From positions 62,001-126,000 of the forward strand of contig NZ_JBBLZC010000008.1 of assembly GCF_037908215.1 (NCBI RefSeq): a stretch of DNA of 64,000 bases, given 5' to 3'. Position numbers and translations under genes: made by a program. The stretch is from Benzoatithermus flavus (lineage in GTDB: Bacteria; Pseudomonadota; Alphaproteobacteria; Geminicoccales; Geminicoccaceae). A model generated the notes under the pieces. The model worked only from the letters and a program-made list of their open reading frames with translations. It did not search any database and was not told the DNA's origin. Below, piece after piece: positions 42,676 to 50,602 of the stretch (its first letter is position 1; each line of letters opens with the position of its first letter).

Positions 42676-43593
42676 ATGATCACGGTACGGCACGAGGCCG
42701 GGCTGGCGCCGGATACGCCGGCCTTGGGCATTCTCCTGGCGCTCGCCTCCTTCGCCATGTTCACCCTCATGGACACCGGGGTGAAGCTGCTCGGCGGGCA
42801 CTACCACGTGCTGCAGGTGACGTGGCTCAACTCGCTGTTCGCGTTGCTGGCCGTGACCGCGATCGGCCTCTGCCGTGGCGGCTGGCACCGGCTGCGGCCG
42901 CGGCAGTGGCGGCTCCATGTCCTGCGCTGGACCGTGTCTTATGCCGCGACGCTCGCGATCTTCTGGAGCTACCCGCGGCTGCCGCTGGCGGATGCCTATG
43001 CCATCCTGTTCGCCTCGCCGCTCCTCGTGACCGCCCTTTCCGTGCCGATCCTGGGCGAGCGGGTCGGCTGGCGGCGCTGGACCGCGGTGGCCGTGGGCTT
43101 CTCGGGCGTGCTCGTGATCCTGGCGCCCGGCAGCGGCATGATCGCCTGGCCGGCGCTGGTGGCGCTCGCCGGCGCCGTCGGCCACGCCTTCAACATGCTG
43201 ATCATCAGGAAAATCGGGCACAATGGCAGCGCCGAGCCTCTGGAGGCGGTGGGCGTGGTCGGCAACGCGCTCACGCTTCTCGCGAGCTCCCTCCTTCTGC
43301 CCGAGGTCTGGCTCGCTCCGGGTCCGGCCGATCTGGCGCTCGCCGCCGTCGCCGGGGCGGTGGGCGGCGCCGCCTTCCTCCTGCTGGCGGCAGCGTTCCG
43401 CCTTGCGCCCGCGGCCCTCGTCGCTCCCTTCCAGTACAGCCAGATGCTCTACGGCATCCTGGTCGGCTGGCTCGTGTTCCTGGACCGGCCGAGCGTGCGC
43501 ATGCTCGTGGGTGCCGCCATCGTCATCGGCAGCGGGCTCTATGTCCTGCGCCGCGAGACCGCCGTCCGCCGTGCCCTCGGAGCAGCCGCGTGA
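42676..43593 (+). CDS. EamA/DMT family transporter (first of a pair)
   Basis: A 305-residue inner-membrane protein with ten hydrophobic helices in two EamA repeats. Features: LASFAMFTLMDTGVKLLGG, LPLADAYAILFASPLLV, LGERVGWRRWTAV and VAPFQYSQMLYGILVGWLVF. Such transporters move small metabolites such as amino acids, nucleotides or SAM. The ATG at 42676 lacks ideal spacing from a ribosome-binding site. The second, clearly related gene begins in its stop codon. Confidence 0.85.
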   Translation: MITVRHEAGLAPDTPALGILLALASFAMFTLMDTGVKLLGGHYHVLQVTWLNSLFALLAVTAIGLCRGGWHRLRPRQWRLHVLRWTVSYAATLAIFWSYPRLPLADAYAILFASPLLVTALSVPILGERVGWRRWTAVAVGFSGVLVILAPGSGMIAWPALVALAGAVGHAFNMLIIRKIGHNGSAEPLEAVGVVGNALTLLASSLLLPEVWLAPGPADLALAAVAGAVGGAAFLLLAAAFRLAPAALVAPFQYSQMLYGILVGWLVFLDRPSVRMLVGAAIVIGSGLYVLRRETAVRRALGAAA

Positions 43594-44471
43594 GCAGCAC
43601 CACCTCCATCCTGCCGATCGGCGGGCAGCAGCGCGCGACCGTGCTGCGGCCGATCCTGCTGACGCTCTTCGCCTACGCCTCGTTCACGACCATGGACACC
43701 CTGGTCAAGCTGCTCTCGGCCCGCTTTCACCCGGTCCAGATCGCGTGCCTGGTCGCTGCGGCGGGGCTCCTGCCACCGGTACTGTCGGCGCTGCTGCGCC
43801 GCGAGCCGAAGCGGCTCGAGAGCCGGGCGCCGGGGCTGCAACTCCTGCGCGGGCTGCTCATGCTCGTGGGCGGGATCGCCGCCTTCATGGCCTATGCCCT
43901 CCTACCGCTCGCCGACGCCTACACCATCGCCTTCACCCAGCCCCTGATCGTCATCGCCTTCTCCGTGCCCCTCTTGGGCGAGCGACCGGGCTGGCGACGC
44001 TGGGCCGCTGTCGTCGCGGGCTTTCTGGGCGTGCTCGTCATGCTGCGGCCGGGGGCGGGCGTGTTCGGCGCCGGCGCCCTTGCCGCCATGGTGAACGCCA
44101 TCGGCAACGGCCTGGCCCTGGTCCTGATCCGCCGTGCTGCGGCGCGCGACGCCGCCGAGGCGTTCGCGTTCTGGGGCAACGCCGTCATCGCCGCGGGCTC
44201 GGCCCTGGCCCTGCCCTGGTTCTGGACGACGCCGAGCGGGCTCGATCTCGGCCTCTTTCTTCTCGCGGGCTTGTGCAGTGGCACCTCGTTTCTCGTGCTG
44301 GCCACCGCCTACCGCCTGGCACCCGCCGCCATCGTGGCGCCGTTCCAGTACAGCCAGATGCCCTACGCCATTCTGATCGGGCTCCTCGTCTTCGGCGACC
44401 GTCCGGACCCCCTGGCGCTTCTTGGAGCCGTCATCGTCATCGCGAGCGGGCTCTACGTGCTCCTGGTATGA
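43590..44471 (+). CDS. EamA/DMT family transporter (second of a pair)
   Basis: A 293-residue inner-membrane protein, paralogue of the preceding one: FAYASFTTMDTLVKLLSARF, LPLADAYTIAFTQPLIV, LGERPGWRRWAAV and VAPFQYSQMPYAILIGLLVF align segment by segment with the partner. It starts with the GTG at 43590, which overlaps the TGA of the first gene (GTGA). The coupling suggests a tandem duplication kept for a heteromeric or a two-substrate system. Substrate unknown. Confidence 0.85.
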   Translation: MSSTTSILPIGGQQRATVLRPILLTLFAYASFTTMDTLVKLLSARFHPVQIACLVAAAGLLPPVLSALLRREPKRLESRAPGLQLLRGLLMLVGGIAAFMAYALLPLADAYTIAFTQPLIVIAFSVPLLGERPGWRRWAAVVAGFLGVLVMLRPGAGVFGAGALAAMVNAIGNGLALVLIRRAAARDAAEAFAFWGNAVIAAGSALALPWFWTTPSGLDLGLFLLAGLCSGTSFLVLATAYRLAPAAIVAPFQYSQMPYAILIGLLVFGDRPDPLALLGAVIVIASGLYVLLV

Positions 44472-44485
44472 GCGGAGAGGAACGC

Positions 44486-45379
44486 TCAGGGTAGGACCGT
44501 GGCGGACGCCTCGCGCAGATCGGCCCGTGCATCCTGCAAGATCATCCAGGCCGACTGCAGGAACAGCCCGGCGATCACCACCGCCACGACGAGGTCCGGC
44601 CAAGGTGTTCCGGTCCAGGCCACCAGCGCCGCCGCGATCACGACGGCGACGTTGCCGAGCGCATCGTTGCGGCTGAACAGCCAGACCGCGCGCACGTTCG
44701 CATCGCCCTGCCGGTGCGGCACGAGCACGAGCGCCGCGGCTACGTTGACCGCCAGCGCCACCAGCCCCAACAGCCCCATCAGCTCGGCCTCGGGCTGGTT
44801 CAGCACCAGCATGCGGTAGGCTGTGGTGGCGAGCACGCTGATCCCAAGCGCACCGAGGAACACGCCCTGAAGAAGCGCCGAGCGGGCGCGCCAAGCGAGG
44901 TTCCAGCCGATGGCAAGAAGACCGAGAAAGGTGATCAGCCCATCGCCGAGGAAGTCGAGCGCATCGGCCTTCAGCGCCTGCGACCCGGCAATGAAGCCAC
45001 CAGCCATCTCGAAAAGACCGTAGCCGACGTTGAGCAGCACGACGACCCACAAGGCCCGCCGATACGCGGGCGTGACATGCGCGAGGTCTCGCGGGAGGTC
45101 GTCGTCATCGCCGCCGCGGTCGGCATCGGCACCCGGCGCGTCGAGCCGGTCGAGCCGGTAGCCGAGGCCCGTCACCGCGCGCTCGACCTCCGGCAGCCGC
45201 GCGTCGGCATCGTCCAGGCGCAGGATCATGAGCTGCGAGGCGATGGAGACCTTCACCTCCGCCACACCACCGAGCCCACGGACCGCCTGCTCGATCTTCC
45301 CGGCGCAGGACGGGCAGTCCATCCCGGTCACCCGATAGCGCGCCGTCGCCGGGGCACTGGCGGTGGTGGTAGCCGTCAT
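44486..45379 (-). CDS. CDF-type cation transporter with an N-terminal HMA domain
   Basis: A 297-residue membrane protein. Residues about 13-80 are a heavy-metal-associated domain with the metal site GMDCPSCAGKIEQAV (C22, C25). After an acidic linker (residues about 85-98) come six helices of the cation diffusion facilitator fold: SQALKADALDFLGDGLITFL holds the first set of acidic metal ligands and LFSRNDALGNVAVVIAAAL the second, in the RND form seen in ArsR-linked members. It exports a divalent or soft metal. The ATG at 45379 follows the ArsR gene by 4 bases. Confidence 0.85.
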   Translation of the reverse strand: MTATTTASAPATARYRVTGMDCPSCAGKIEQAVRGLGGVAEVKVSIASQLMILRLDDADARLPEVERAVTGLGYRLDRLDAPGADADRGGDDDDLPRDLAHVTPAYRRALWVVVLLNVGYGLFEMAGGFIAGSQALKADALDFLGDGLITFLGLLAIGWNLAWRARSALLQGVFLGALGISVLATTAYRMLVLNQPEAELMGLLGLVALAVNVAAALVLVPHRQGDANVRAVWLFSRNDALGNVAVVIAAALVAWTGTPWPDLVVAVVIAGLFLQSAWMILQDARADLREASATVLP

Positions 45380-45383
45380 GGCA

Positions 45384-45731
45384 TCATTCCGCTTCGTCCA
45401 GCTCGCTGTCTTCGAGCACATGGTGGGCGAGGTCGACCACGATGCAGCGCACCCGGTCGTCGCGGGGTGCGTAGATGATCTGCTTGCCGTGCCGCTCGGC
45501 CCGCAGCAGGCGGCTCGCGCGCAGCAGCCGCAGGTGATGGCTCGCGAGCGAACGGGGCATGCCTGCGCGTGCCGCGATCTCGCCGACCGAGGCTGGCTCA
45601 GCCAGACAGGCGAGCAGAACACGCAGCCGTGAAGGCTCGCCGAGGAGGCGAAGGATCTCCGCCACCTCGGCGACCTGCTCGGGGCTCAAGGCGGGCAGGC
45701 TGTCCGGAACCGGCTTCATAGCAATAGGCAT
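45384..45731 (-). CDS. ArsR/SmtB family metal-responsive repressor
   Basis: A 115-residue winged-helix regulator: LRLLGEPSRLRVLLACLAEP, then the recognition helix region RAGMPRSLASHHLRLLRASR, and the wing RHGKQIIYAPRDDRVRCIVV. The histidine-rich C-terminal helix (VVDLAHHVLEDSELDEAE) could hold an alpha5 metal site; there is no ELCVC-type site in helix 3. It is probably the repressor of the CDF gene and perhaps of the divergent Met-rich gene. A nearby ATG at 45719 is an alternative start. Confidence 0.9.
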   Translation of the reverse strand: MPIAMKPVPDSLPALSPEQVAEVAEILRLLGEPSRLRVLLACLAEPASVGEIAARAGMPRSLASHHLRLLRASRLLRAERHGKQIIYAPRDDRVRCIVVDLAHHVLEDSELDEAE

Positions 45732-45757
45732 TTGTATGTTGGCATGCTATTCGTCAA
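45731..45757 (-). promoter_or_regulatory. Candidate promoter/operator region for arsR and the divergent Met-rich gene
   Basis: On the minus strand TTGACG (45757-45752) and TACAAA (45736-45731) are 15 bases apart, with the palindrome GCATGC between them (45743-45748). The short spacing and the overlap with the ATG at 45731 suggest that transcription begins near or inside the annotated start, favouring the internal ATG at 45719. Pattern evidence only. Confidence 0.3.
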
Positions 45758-45796
45758 TACTCGGCCCGAAGACCGGCGCTATCAGGGAGAAGGAAC

Positions 45797-46345
45797 ATGC
45801 GCTCCGCAACCGCCATCGCCGCCGCTCTCGCGGCGCTGCTCGTGTCGGCTGCCATCGACGGGGCTCGCGCCCAGCAAGGCCCGGGCATGATGGGCCAAGG
45901 CTGGATGGGGCCGGGCATGGGTCCCGGCATGATGGGCCAGGGCTGGGGGCTGGGCCAGCAGGGCTGGGGCATGATGGGGCCGATGATGGGCCCGGGCATG
46001 ATGATGGGACCCGGCATGATGGCGAGCTGGGTCGAGAACCAGCTCGCCGCGCTGCGCACCGACCTGCAGCTCACCGACGCGCAGACGCCCGCCTTCGACG
46101 CGTTCGCCAAGGCCGTGCGCGACAGCACCACCACGATGATAACGGGCTGCTGCATGGGTGGCGGCATGATGGGCTGGCAGGGCAACGCGCCGCAGATGAT
46201 GGGGCAGATGCAGCAGCGCATGCAGGCGCGGGCCGATGCCATGAAGGCGGTGCAAGCCGCGGCGGCGAAGCTCTACGAGCAGCTCCAGCCCCAGCAGCGG
46301 GCCGTGTTCGACCGCTACGTCGCCATGGGCATGTGGATGATGTAG
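45797..46345 (+). CDS. Methionine-rich periplasmic protein of the Spy/CpxP (LTXXQ) type
   Basis: A 182-residue secreted protein with a signal peptide (SATAIAAALAALLVSAAIDG, cleavage near ARAQ). Residues 27-75 are a Gly/Met low-complexity stretch built from MGPGMM- and MGQGW-like units, with 15 methionines in 49 residues, fit for copper or silver binding. The helical part contains LQLTDAQTPAFDAF (LTXXQ motif at 92-96), TGCCMGGGMMGW and LQPQQRAVFDRY. GGAGAAGG precedes the ATG. It is divergent from arsR and probably co-regulated by metal. Confidence 0.78.
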   Translation: MRSATAIAAALAALLVSAAIDGARAQQGPGMMGQGWMGPGMGPGMMGQGWGLGQQGWGMMGPMMGPGMMMGPGMMASWVENQLAALRTDLQLTDAQTPAFDAFAKAVRDSTTTMITGCCMGGGMMGWQGNAPQMMGQMQQRMQARADAMKAVQAAAAKLYEQLQPQQRAVFDRYVAMGMWMM

Positions 46346-46418
46346 GATCGGGCCGGGCCTACCTGCCGGAGGCTGCCCACGGGCGGGCGGCTCCCCTGCC
46401 TCGAAGGGGCATCAGCCG

Positions 46419-46910
46419 ATGCTCGCTCGCCGCGATCTGCTCGCCGCCTGGGCCAAGCACCTCGAGGCCGCCGGGTTCCAGACTCTCGTGCACGAGCTGG
46501 ACGATCCTGCCCCGGTTCGTGCTGCCGCGGGCGTGCCGGACGACCTCGGCGGCTGTCACGCGGCCAAGATCGCAGGCTAAGTGGTCGAGGGCCATGCTCC
46601 CGTCGCAGCGGTGCAGCGCCTGCTTGCCGAACGGCCTGCGGCCCTCGGCCTCGCCGTGCCCGGGATGCCGCCGGGCACGCCAGGGGTGGAGGCCGAAGGC
46701 CAGCCCGCGCGGTGGTTCGACGTGAACGCGATCGCCTTCGCCGCCGACGGCAGCCGCGCGGTGTTCATGGCGGTGCGCCCGTGGCCCGCCACTGTCCGCG
46801 ACGGCAACAGCGGGCTCGAGATCGGCATCCTGCGCTCGACCGCCTCGGGTGCTCCAGCACAATCCCGCTCGCTCCAGCCCGAGGCGGCGGAAGCTTCCAG
46901 CCGCTCGTAG
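46419..46910 (+). pseudogene. DUF411 metal-binding protein gene with an in-frame stop
   Basis: The translation AAWAKHLEAAGFQTLVHELD, then GVPDDLGGCHAAKIAG, a TAA stop at 46578-46580, then VVEGHAPVAAVQRLLAERPA and GLAVPGMPPGTPGVEA matches the DUF411 family in one frame. In the family the residue at the stop is Tyr (GYVVEGH), so TAA replaces a TAC or TAT codon. The N-terminal CGCC metal site is also gone: the equivalent position reads ARRDLLAAW. Two independent lesions argue for a dead gene. It lies 73 bases after the Met-rich gene, in a metal-response locus where DUF411 genes often occur. Confidence 0.78.
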
Positions 46911-46922
46911 GCCGCATCATCG

Positions 46923-49298
46923 TCACGATGCGGCCGCAACCCGTGGCTGCTCCTCCTGCCCTTCCAGGGCCGCCGCCAGCACGTCGTCCACCTGCTCGCA
47001 CCAGACGAACTGGAGCCCCTGGCGCGCGGCTTCGGGGATCTCCTCGAACTCCTTCCGGTTGCGGGCCGGGAGCAGCACCTGCTTGATGCCGGCGGCGTGC
47101 GCCGCCACCACCTTCTGCTTGATCCCGCCCACCGGCAGCACGAGGCCGCGCAAGGAGATCTCGCCGGTCATGGCGACGTCGGCGCGCACCTTCCGCCCGG
47201 TCATGAGGGAGGCGAGGGCCGTGAACATCGCCACACCGGCCGAGGGGCCGTCCTTGGGGATGGCACCTGCCGGGACGTGGACGTGGATGTCCGAGCGCTC
47301 GAACAGCCGCTCGTCGATGCCGAGCGAGGCGGCGCGCGACTTCACGAGGCTGAGCGCGGCCTGGGCGCTCTCGCGCATCACGTCGCCGAGCTGGCCCGTG
47401 AGGATCAGCTTGCCGCTGCCCGGCACGCGCGTCGCCTCGATGAACAGGATGTCGCCGCCCGTGGGCGTCCAGGCGAGGCCGGTCGCCACCCCCGGCACGG
47501 CGGTGCGCTCGGCCACCTCGCTCTCGAACCGCCGCGGACCCAGGATGGTGTCGAGATCCTCGGGCTGGATCACCGTCTTCTCGGTGCGCCCCTCGGCGAC
47601 CCGTACGGCGACCCAGCGCAGGACGGCGCCGATCATCCGCTCGAGGTTGCGCACGCCAGCCTCGCGCGTGTAGTCGCGCACGATGGCATGGAGCGCCGCG
47701 TCCGTGATCTCGACCTGCTCCGGGGTCAGGCCCGTGGCCTCGAGCTGCCGGCGGACGAGGTAGCGCTTGGCAATGCCGACCTTCTCGTCCTCGGTGTAGC
47801 TCGGCAGCTCGATCACCTCCATCCGGTCGCGCAAGGGGCCGGGGATGGTGTCGAGCACGTTGGCCGTGCCGATGAACAGCACCCGGCTCAGGTCGAACGG
47901 CACGCCGAGATAGGCGTCGCGGAACGTGCTGTTCTGCTCGGGGTCGAGGACCTCGAGCAGGGCGGCCGAGGGATCGCCGTGGAAGCCCACGCCGAGCTTG
48001 TCCATCTCGTCCAGCATCATCACGGGATTGCGCGTGCCGGCTTTGCGGATCGCCTGGATGATGTTGCCGGGAAGCGCGCCTACGTAGGTGCGCCGGTGGC
48101 CGCGGATTTCGGATTCGTCATGGACACCGCCCAAGGAGACGCGCACGAACTTCCGCCCCATGGCTCTCGCGATGCTCTGGCCGAGGCTGGTCTTGCCGAC
48201 ACCGGGCGGGCCGACGAAGCACAAGATCGGGCTGCGGCCCTGAGGCGCCAGCTTCTTCACCGCCAGGAACTCGATGATCCGGCGCTTGATCTTGTCGAGG
48301 TCGTAATGGTCCTCGTCGAGCACGCGCCGGGCCTCGACCACGTCGATCCGGTCCTCGGTCTCCTTGTTCCAGGGCAGCTCGATCAGCCAGTCGAGATAGG
48401 TCCTGATCATGCCGTGCTCGGCCGCGGCCTCGGGCATCCGCTCGAGCCGGCGCAGCTCCTTTCGCGCCTGCTCGGCGACCTCCTCCGGCATCCCGGCCGC
48501 GTCGATCGCCTTCTTCAGGTCCTCGATCTCGGCCGCCGTGCCCTCGTCCTCGCCGAGCTCGCGGCGGATGGTCTGGAGCTGCTCGCGCAAGAGCGCCTCG
48601 CGCTGGCGCTTCTCGAGGCTGCCGCGGGTCGATTCGCCGATCTCGCGCGAGAGCCGCAGCACGCTCAGGCGATAGTTCAGGAACTCGAGCACCCGATCGA
48701 GGCGGCGGACGAGGTCGAACGTCTCGAGCACCTCCTGCTTCTCGGACGGGGTGATGTCCATCGTGCTCGCGACGAGATCCGCGAGCTGGGCCGCGGAGGG
48801 GATGGCGCGGATCGTGTCGGCGAGCTCGCGCGGCGCCTGCGGCAGGAGCTCGACCGCCTCCAGCGCGCGCTCGCGCAGGAGCATGAGCCGCGCCTCGATC
48901 TCGGGCCGGTGCTCGTCCGGCTCCGCGATGCGCTCGACCCGGGCGGCGAGGAAGGGATAGCCGCCCACGAACTCCAGGATCTTGAAGCGCTGCTGCCCCT
49001 GGCAGATCAGATGATGGCCGCCGTCGGGGGCGGTGACGTAGCGCAGGATCTGACCCGTGGTGCCCACACGGTGGAGATCGAGCGGCGTGGGCTCTTCGAC
49101 TCCGGCCTCGCGCTGGAGGATGATGCCCACCGGCCGCTCGGCGCGCACCGCGGCCTGGGCGGCCGCGATCGAACGCGGCCGGCCCATCGTCACCGGCACC
49201 ACCGTGCCGGGGAACAGCACGAGATTGCGCACCGGCACCAAAGGCAGGATGTCGGCCGGGAGCGGGTTCGTATCGGTGGGGTTTCGTTCGTCTGCCAT
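46923..49298 (-). CDS. lon: ATP-dependent protease Lon
   Basis: A 791-residue cytoplasmic AAA+ protease. The N-terminal substrate domain starts LPLVPVRNLVLFPGTVVPV; Walker A is GPPGVGKTSLGQSIARAMG, Walker B MMLDEMDKLG, and the proteolytic dyad is S686 (DGPSAGVAMFTAL) and K729 (GGIKQKVVAAH), 43 residues apart as in E. coli. Length is typical. The gene follows hsp20 after 15 bases, so a chaperone and a protease are probably made together under stress. Confidence 0.96.
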   Translation of the reverse strand: MADERNPTDTNPLPADILPLVPVRNLVLFPGTVVPVTMGRPRSIAAAQAAVRAERPVGIILQREAGVEEPTPLDLHRVGTTGQILRYVTAPDGGHHLICQGQQRFKILEFVGGYPFLAARVERIAEPDEHRPEIEARLMLLRERALEAVELLPQAPRELADTIRAIPSAAQLADLVASTMDITPSEKQEVLETFDLVRRLDRVLEFLNYRLSVLRLSREIGESTRGSLEKRQREALLREQLQTIRRELGEDEGTAAEIEDLKKAIDAAGMPEEVAEQARKELRRLERMPEAAAEHGMIRTYLDWLIELPWNKETEDRIDVVEARRVLDEDHYDLDKIKRRIIEFLAVKKLAPQGRSPILCFVGPPGVGKTSLGQSIARAMGRKFVRVSLGGVHDESEIRGHRRTYVGALPGNIIQAIRKAGTRNPVMMLDEMDKLGVGFHGDPSAALLEVLDPEQNSTFRDAYLGVPFDLSRVLFIGTANVLDTIPGPLRDRMEVIELPSYTEDEKVGIAKRYLVRRQLEATGLTPEQVEITDAALHAIVRDYTREAGVRNLERMIGAVLRWVAVRVAEGRTEKTVIQPEDLDTILGPRRFESEVAERTAVPGVATGLAWTPTGGDILFIEATRVPGSGKLILTGQLGDVMRESAQAALSLVKSRAASLGIDERLFERSDIHVHVPAGAIPKDGPSAGVAMFTALASLMTGRKVRADVAMTGEISLRGLVLPVGGIKQKVVAAHAAGIKQVLLPARNRKEFEEIPEAARQGLQFVWCEQVDDVLAAALEGQEEQPRVAAAS

Positions 49299-49313
49299 TC
49301 GTGCTTCTCCCGC

Positions 49314-49730
49314 TCAGCCGATCTTGCGCAAGGTCAGGGTGAGGCAGCCCAGCGTGAGATCGCGCCGACCGATCTCGTAATGTCCCGGTGGTAGGGTGAT
49401 GCGGCGCTCGAAGCAGCCGTAAGGGGTCTCCAGACGATGGATGACGCCCGTGCCGGGCGGGAGCGGCAAGGACCGCTCGCCCGCCACGACGAGCTGGTTG
49501 CCCTCGATCCGGATCTCGACCTGCTCGGGCGACACGCCCGGCAGCATTACCTGAATCCATATCGCGCCGTCGACCTCGAGCACGTCGACGGGCGGTTCCC
49601 AGCAGGTGGGGCCGGAGGCAGGCTGCCCGCCCGAGCCCGGCCGGAACATCGCCCGGTGGACCCGCTCGGCCCGATCCAAAAGCTCCAGGGCTTGCGCCCA
49701 CATCCGGTTCCGCATCTCGTCGCGCCCCAT
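49314..49730 (-). CDS. Hsp20/alpha-crystallin family small heat-shock protein
   Basis: A 138-residue protein. After an Arg-rich N terminus, the alpha-crystallin domain has PPVDVLEVDGAIWIQVMLPG, VEIRIEGNQLVVAGERSLPL and GCFERRITLPPGHYEIG, then DLTLGCLTLTLRKIG, the LxxGxLxL pattern. The usual C-terminal IXI motif is not evident, so oligomer assembly may differ. It is the first gene of an hsp20-lon operon. No clear sigma-32 promoter was found upstream. Confidence 0.88.
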   Translation of the reverse strand: MGRDEMRNRMWAQALELLDRAERVHRAMFRPGSGGQPASGPTCWEPPVDVLEVDGAIWIQVMLPGVSPEQVEIRIEGNQLVVAGERSLPLPPGTGVIHRLETPYGCFERRITLPPGHYEIGRRDLTLGCLTLTLRKIG

Positions 49731-49929
49731 GGACCCGCTCGCTCCTCGCAGACCCTACTCGTCACATCGCAGGACTGCCTCATTCCGGCTCCCGCCTCAA
49801 CGCCCGAGGACGGGTCCGGTTGACGTTCGACCCATCAAAGATAGGCGACAAAGCCGCCTGTCGACACCCGTGCCCGGCGAAAAACCGCCCTCCAGAAGCC
49901 GCATGAGACGCCACGAGCCTGCGCTCGGC

Positions 49930-50277
49930 AGAACATCACACCGTGCCGGGTCCAACAACCAGTTCCAGCACCTCCTCGCGGAAGCCGGGCTCGCCCCGCG
50001 TCTGCTGCGGCCCGAGGAGAGGCAGCACGTGCCGTCGGGGCTCGGCATCGGCCTCACCAACCTCGTCATGCGGCCCGACCAGAAGCGCCGCCGATCTCAC
50101 GCTGCCGGAGCCGCGCGCCGGCGGCCGGCCGGATGCGCCCTGGGCCTGCAGCAGGATGCGCCGTTTCCTCTTGCTCGCGATTTCGTGCTCCCTTCGCCGA
50201 GCGAACTCGTGCGAACGTCGTTCGCCGAGAAGCTGGTCTGGTACCGGGGGCTCGCCCGGCTGGCGGCGGCACGGTAG
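49930..50277 (+). pseudogene. Decayed G/U mismatch-specific DNA glycosylase (mug) gene
   Basis: Frame +1 reads SHRAGSNNQFQHLLAEAGLA, PRLLRPEERQ and GLGIGLTNLVMRPD, close to the Mug/TDG family (HYAGPGNRFW, RLL.PEE, GIGLTNLV.RP). Just after, frame +2 continues with RSAADLTLPEPRAGG, which matches RAxELSxxELxxGG; frame +1 then resumes with DFVLPSPSELVRTSFAEKLV and WYRGLARLAA, the C-terminal LPNPSG...FxEKLxxYxxL. So there are two frameshifts, about 30 residues missing in the middle, and no N-terminal active-site motif (GINPG). The 200 bases before it hold no gene. Confidence 0.75.
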
Positions 50278-50329
50278 CATCGGCGCCGCTCGGCCGTTCG
50301 AAAGGCAGGAAGCAGGAAGTGAGGTGGCG

Positions 50330-50509
50330 ATGAAGGCATTCCTTGCAGGAGCCGTGCTCGCGGTTCTGCTCGCGGTCGGCTCGTCCTACGTGCTCGAGAA
50401 CTATTTCAGCCGCAGCGCCGTCGAGGCGTTCTCGGCGCCCAGCGCCCGTGTCGTCGAGCCCGTGACCAGCGGCGAGCTCGAGGAGCTGCCCGACCGTCCA
50501 CGGCAGTAA
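50330..50509 (+). CDS. Small single-helix membrane protein
   Basis: A 59-residue protein: MKAFLAGAVLAVLLAVGSSY forms a membrane helix or signal, followed by VLENYFSRSAVEAFSAPSAR and a short acidic tail. GAGG lies 5 bases before the ATG at 50330, and codon use is like its neighbours. Such short alphaproteobacterial proteins are common but uncharacterised. No partner is evident; the glycosyltransferase gene starts 93 bases further on. Confidence 0.55.
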   Translation: MKAFLAGAVLAVLLAVGSSYVLENYFSRSAVEAFSAPSARVVEPVTSGELEELPDRPRQ

Positions 50510-50602
50510 GGGCCGGAACAGCGGCGACGGTCGGACCCACGGACCTTTGCAGAGGCCTCGCCTTGTGCCAATGAAAGCACGATAGATTCAAGATAGAGAA
50601 CC

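Noticed and set aside
45880..46020. Short tandem repeats that might be a CRISPR or VNTR
   Set aside because: They are imperfect coding repeats of MGPGMM/MGQGW units in a secreted protein.
47097..49394. A 765-codon plus-strand frame opposite lon
   Set aside because: Antisense shadow; lon is complete on the other strand.
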